Assembly: GCA_002509325.1 (NCBI GenBank)
Contig: DADO01000063.1
Coordinates: 14,692 to 22,975 of the forward strand
Reading direction: 5' to 3'
Source: Methanosarcina sp. UBA402
GTDB lineage: Archaea; Halobacteriota; Methanosarcinia; Methanosarcinales; Methanosarcinaceae
Length of the DNA: 8,284 nt
Both the position numbers and the translations under genes were made by a program. Shown one piece after another: positions 5,479 to 8,284 of this stretch (the first letter of the stretch is position 1; the number at the start of each line of letters is the position of its first letter). Under the pieces are notes generated by a model. That model was not told the origin of the DNA. It did not search any database and worked only from the letters and a program-made list of their open reading frames with translations.

Positions 5479-5545
5479 GAGAGAAAAGGTAAGGAAAAGA
5501 TAAAGAAAAGATGAAAAAGAAAAAGTAAAAAAGAAGAAAAAGAAA
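5479..5545 (-). terminator. Polypyrimidine (T-rich) terminator after ppk1
   Basis: Starting about 10 nt past the ppk1 stop, the minus strand is nearly pure pyrimidine for more than 60 nt, with several runs of four to six T. This is the expected signal for factor-independent termination in archaea. On the plus strand the tract contains three imperfect 11-bp units (5484-5494, 5495-5505, 5506-5516), each beginning AAAAG. Confidence 0.6.
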
Positions 5546-5554
5546 TTCCCATTT

Positions 5555-7741
5555 TCACTCTTTCTTAGAGCCCAAATCCCAGCTTTCAGTATTTTCAAGC
5601 ATCCATAACTGAGAATCCAGTTCTTCTTCTTCGGGCTGCGGGTAGATTCTTTCAGTCCTGCCGTTAGGAAGTAACAGGCGGGCTTTTACGTTATCTTTGA
5701 GGTGGGTTCCAAGGATTACATCCCTCACAACAGGAATATATTCCGCAGAGACCGGAAAGAGGATTTCTACCCTGTTATCCAGGTTGCGCGGCATAAGATC
5801 GGCACTTCCCATAAAGATCTCTTCTTTTCCTCCGTTCCTGAAATAGTATACCCTGGAATGTTCAAGAAAACGGCCAACTATTGAGGTTACCCTGATATTT
5901 TCACTGAGCCCGAAGATACCTGGCCTGAGGCAGCAGATTCCCCTTACAATAAGGTCTACCTTTACTCCAACCTGAGAAGCCCTGTAAAGTTCCCGAATGC
6001 ACTGGTAGTCCACAAGGGAATTCATCTTGAAGATCAGGTGACCGTTTCCACACTTTTCATGCAGGTCAATTTCACGTCTGATGCGCTCCAGAATCTGATG
6101 CCTTAGAGTCTGGGGGGCTACAAGAAGTTTGATATAATGGTCTTTTCTCGAATATCCGGTAAGGGCATTGAAAAGGTCAGAGATGTCCTTGCCTATGAAT
6201 GGGTCGCTTGTCAGGTAACCAAGATCGGTATAGACTTTTCCTGTGGCAGCATTATAGTTTCCTGTGCTCATATGCACATAATACCTGATGCCTTCTTTTT
6301 CAGCTCTGATCACAAGGCACATCTTGGCATGGGTCTTCCGCCCTGGAAAACCATAAGCCACATAAACCCCTTTGCGCTCAAGTTCCTTTGCCCAGCCTAT
6401 ATTGTTTTCCTCGTCAAAACGTGCTTTAAGTTCCACCAGGACAGCTACCTGTTTTCTCCGGTCTGCTGCCTTCATAAGGGCCTGAATAATTCTGGAGTTG
6501 TCATCAACCCTGTATAAGGTCATTTTGATTGCCAGAACATCAGGGTCATCAGCAGCTTCTTCCACGAAATCAATTACTGATTCAAAACTGTCATAAGGAT
6601 GATAGAGAAGGATATCTCGTTTTTTCAGAGTTGAAAATATTTTCTCTCTGTTTGCCAGCTGAGAATGCTTTTTCGGCTCGAAGGGTTTGTACTTAAGTTC
6701 AGGACGGTTAATCTGTGCAAGTTTAACAAGACTTGAAAGCCCCAGAGGAGCTGAAGACCTGAACATAAAGGGAGCAGTAAGGTCCAGGTTTTTAAGAAGG
6801 ATATCCGCGACTCTTGGAGGCATTGTATAATCAGTCTCAAGCCTGACAACCGACCCAAAATAGTTCCTGCCGACTCTCTGTTTTACAGCGGTCAGAAGGT
6901 CTTTGTCTCCATCTTCATCAAATCCAAGGTCTGCATCGCGTGTTATCCTGAATGGATAAGCTCCGAGAATGCGCTGTCCTGGAAATAGGAGATCAAGATT
7001 TGCAGCAATGAGCTGTTCGATCCAGACAAAACACCCTGTTTTCATCTCTTCCAGACTGAAGGTTATTCTCTCCTGGTCATCGTCAGGAACAGCTACGAGT
7101 CTCGTGAACATTGGAGGGATCTTGACCCTTGCAAAGCGTTCCCCGTAATCCGGGTCGTCAATTAATACTGCGAGGTTAAGGCTGAGGTTAGAAATATGAG
7201 GGAATGGGTGCCCTGAATCAAAACCAAGAGGAGTAAGTAAAGGGAAAATATTTCTCTCGAAATAATCTCTTAACTTTTCTCTTTCCTTCCCGGGAAGTTC
7301 AAAGTAATTAAGAACTTTAATTCCTTTTTTCCTGAGGGCAGGTTTAAGTATCTCATTCCAGCAGCTGTCATTGAGAGGAAGCAGCCTGAGAAGCTCTTCC
7401 CGAATAATGCGAAGCTGTTCTTGAGCCAGCTCATCGGTTTGGTCATTTTTTATAGCTTCCACTATTCTTTTATGGATGCCTGAAACCCTGATCATGAAAA
7501 ACTCATCAAGATTACTTCCAAAAATCGAAAGGAACTTGACGCTTTCAAGCAGGGGGTTGCGCTCGTCAAAAGCCTCTTCGAGTACTCTCTCATTGAACTG
7601 AAGCCAACTGTATTCCCGGTCCGTATATAAACACGGATCACTGAGGTCAGGCATACCGGAAACTTCTACCCTAGCTCCTTCAATGCTATCCATAACCAGC
7701 CTATCAAAATCTATACGCTGAATGGGGAAGTTCCGTTCCAT
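5555..7741 (-). CDS. ppk1: Polyphosphate kinase 1
   Basis: PPK1 reversibly transfers the gamma-phosphate of ATP to a growing polyP chain via a phosphohistidine. The product is 728 aa from the ATG at 7741; an in-frame GTG at 7750 would add three residues. Numbered from the GTG, the N-terminal domain has YSWLQFNERVLEEA (47-60) and SNLDEFFMIRVSG (79-91), the adenine-binding region. The catalytic domains have KMTLYR (R414), ELKARFDEENN (R444), GRKTHAK (H474), HMSTGNYN (493-500) and LEHSRVYYFRNGG (H631). The spacing R414-R444-H474-H631 (30, 30, 157) equals that of E. coli R375-R405-H435-H592 as I recall it, so the Mg-binding and phospho-accepting residues appear intact. About 40 residues precede the usual PPK1 N-terminus. 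The length fits the family. It is followed by a T-rich terminator, so it is probably not co-transcribed with ppx. Confidence 0.97.
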   Translation of the reverse strand: MERNFPIQRIDFDRLVMDSIEGARVEVSGMPDLSDPCLYTDREYSWLQFNERVLEEAFDERNPLLESVKFLSIFGSNLDEFFMIRVSGIHKRIVEAIKNDQTDELAQEQLRIIREELLRLLPLNDSCWNEILKPALRKKGIKVLNYFELPGKEREKLRDYFERNIFPLLTPLGFDSGHPFPHISNLSLNLAVLIDDPDYGERFARVKIPPMFTRLVAVPDDDQERITFSLEEMKTGCFVWIEQLIAANLDLLFPGQRILGAYPFRITRDADLGFDEDGDKDLLTAVKQRVGRNYFGSVVRLETDYTMPPRVADILLKNLDLTAPFMFRSSAPLGLSSLVKLAQINRPELKYKPFEPKKHSQLANREKIFSTLKKRDILLYHPYDSFESVIDFVEEAADDPDVLAIKMTLYRVDDNSRIIQALMKAADRRKQVAVLVELKARFDEENNIGWAKELERKGVYVAYGFPGRKTHAKMCLVIRAEKEGIRYYVHMSTGNYNAATGKVYTDLGYLTSDPFIGKDISDLFNALTGYSRKDHYIKLLVAPQTLRHQILERIRREIDLHEKCGNGHLIFKMNSLVDYQCIRELYRASQVGVKVDLIVRGICCLRPGIFGLSENIRVTSIVGRFLEHSRVYYFRNGGKEEIFMGSADLMPRNLDNRVEILFPVSAEYIPVVRDVILGTHLKDNVKARLLLPNGRTERIYPQPEEEELDSQLWMLENTESWDLGSKKE

Positions 7742-7746
7742 TGCTA

Positions 7747-7770
7747 TCACACACTGCCTGAGTTTTTCAC
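7747..7770 (-). CDS. Possible 7-codon leader ORF upstream of ppk1
   Basis: On the minus strand, AAGGTGG (7781-7787) precedes a GTG at 7770 by 10 nt. That frame reads MKNSGSV and stops with TGA (7749-7747), just before the ppk1 ATG at 7741. The ppk1 start itself has only a weak GTGTGTGA upstream, so the strong ribosome-binding site may serve this mini-ORF and couple it to ppk1. With only seven codons and no comparison available, this remains speculative. Confidence 0.2.
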   Translation of the reverse strand: MKNSGSV

Positions 7771-8056
7771 TTTTTCAGATCCACCTTCAAAAATCAAAAA
7801 AATTTGATGATAGAATCTCTGCATTTCATAATTCAATTTCATTACTTTATTGTTACCCGGTTTTACTGGGTCGAAAAAAGATAGCCCTCGCGTAAACTCA
7901 AACAACCTAAGATAGTTAAGCCTCAGGGATTTTTCCCTTAATACTGCAACCCTTTTAGCCGATTAGATTTTTGAATCCTCTTTACAGGAATAAGGCAATC
8001 TCCGTATTAATTTATTTTAGGTGTAATGGTTCCAATGCCTATATAATTTTTCGTGT

Positions 8057-8086
8057 CAACCGGATTTTCAGCAACCGGATTTTCAG
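8057..8086. repeat. Perfect 15-bp tandem duplication
   Basis: CAACCGGATTTTCAG occurs at 8057-8071 and again at 8072-8086 with no mismatch or gap. It is noncoding as far as can be seen. A recent slippage duplication is the simplest reading; two adjacent protein sites is the alternative. Confidence 0.9.
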
Positions 8087-8157
8087 GGCACATGGAAGCT
8101 CCACCAACTCGCTACTATTTATTAGTATATAGAACTAAAGATTTATAATATTATCTC

Positions 8158-8253
8158 TTAAAGCCCACTATTGACGAAAATAAAAAAGATGCTCTGGATT
8201 GAAAGGAAAGAAGTACTGGAAAATCATTAGAATTGGTTGAAGATACAATGTAA
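8158..8253 (+). pseudogene. Possible remnant of a ribbon-helix-helix (CopG-like) protein
   Basis: One frame reads KPTIDENKKDALD, then a TGA (8200-8202), then KERSTGKSLELVEDTM and TAA (8251-8253). The pattern of a short strand, DALD, then ERTGKSL.ELVED, resembles the core of ribbon-helix-helix antitoxins and regulators. There is no start codon after the upstream TAA and one internal stop, so it could only be a decayed fragment. The similarity is by eye over about 30 residues and may be chance. Confidence 0.2.
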
Positions 8254-8284
8254 ATTATTTATTAATATATTTCATTCTTTATTA

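Larger units (their letters stand above)
4968..5554. other. A+T-rich spacer between ppk1 and the small gene
   Basis: No gene is supported here. From low to high coordinate the stretch holds the ribosome-binding site and promoter of the small gene, a 10-bp inverted repeat with a 38-nt loop (5100-5157), featureless A+T-rich DNA, a TTTTTT-ACC-AAAAAA hairpin (5416-5430), and the polypurine tract (5479-5545) that ends the ppk1 transcript. The Phe-rich minus-strand reading of the last part is an artefact of the polypyrimidine tract. Confidence 0.6.
7751..8284. other. Upstream DNA of ppk1 without a recognised gene
   Basis: No intact gene is seen up to the window edge. The stretch holds the possible ppk1 leader ORF, an A+T-rich segment where the ppk1 promoter should lie (no convincing TATA box could be picked), a hairpin ACCCGG-TTTTA-CTGGGT (7855-7871), a hairpin AGGGA-TTTT-TCCCT (7925-7938), a perfect 15-bp tandem duplication (8057-8086), and a TATA-like TTTATAATA (about 8140-8150) before a possible gene remnant at 8158-8253. 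Confidence 0.55.

Noticed and set aside
5359..5598. Phe-rich 79-codon minus-strand ORF
   Set aside because: It is the translation of the polypyrimidine terminator tract and overlaps the end of ppk1 in another frame.
6137..6517. 126-codon plus-strand ORF inside ppk1
   Set aside because: Antisense shadow over conserved PPK1 catalytic motifs; the product is not protein-family-like.

Overview
The window looks like a chromosomal piece of a methanogenic archaeon, most likely Methanosarcina or a close relative. This rests on protein character, on A+T-rich spacers between moderately GC-rich genes, on GGTGG/GGAG ribosome-binding sites, and on a TTTATATAA-type TATA box. The genus is inferred by eye and was not confirmed by a database search.

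The theme is inorganic polyphosphate (polyP). On the minus strand lie ppk1 (polyP kinase, about 5555-7741), a small uncharacterised charged protein (4734-4967) and ppx (exopolyphosphatase, 2207-3856). Converging on ppx from the left, on the plus strand, is a run of reading frames (143-2173). These encode a CYTH (triphosphate-tunnel) domain with a C-terminal helix-turn-helix, then a degenerate Ppx-C/HD-like domain, then the C-terminal half of a CHAD (polyP-binding) domain. The pieces lie in frames 2, 1 and 2. The first junction is a T8 run that forms a T_TTT_TTT slip site directly before the stop codon. The second is a low-complexity Lys/Glu/Ser stretch with a 21-nt repeat. The parts read best as one CYTH-HTH-HDlike-CHAD protein of roughly 670 residues that is decayed, recoded, or affected by sequence errors.

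Region by region: 1-142 leader; 143-2173 the multidomain plus-strand locus; 2174-2206 a 33-nt convergent spacer; 2207-3856 ppx; 3857-3960 the ppx leader with a perfect 8-bp hairpin; 3961-4263 a doubtful 100-codon ORF; 4264-4733 a spacer with a nested inverted-repeat segment (possible RNA) and a 42-bp tandem repeat; 4734-4967 the small protein with its promoter at about 5041-5052; 4968-5554 an A+T-rich spacer with a long-loop inverted repeat and a polypurine tract that is the likely ppk1 terminator; 5555-7741 ppk1; 7742-8284 upstream DNA with a possible 7-codon leader ORF, two GC-containing hairpins, a perfect 15-bp tandem duplication and a possible decayed ribbon-helix-helix fragment.

Working model: Ppk1 makes polyP from ATP and Ppx removes terminal phosphates. 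The CYTH/HD-like/CHAD locus carries domains that handle triphosphate or bind polyP, plus a possible DNA-binding motif, which would suit a sensor or scaffold for the pathway. That regulatory role is inference.
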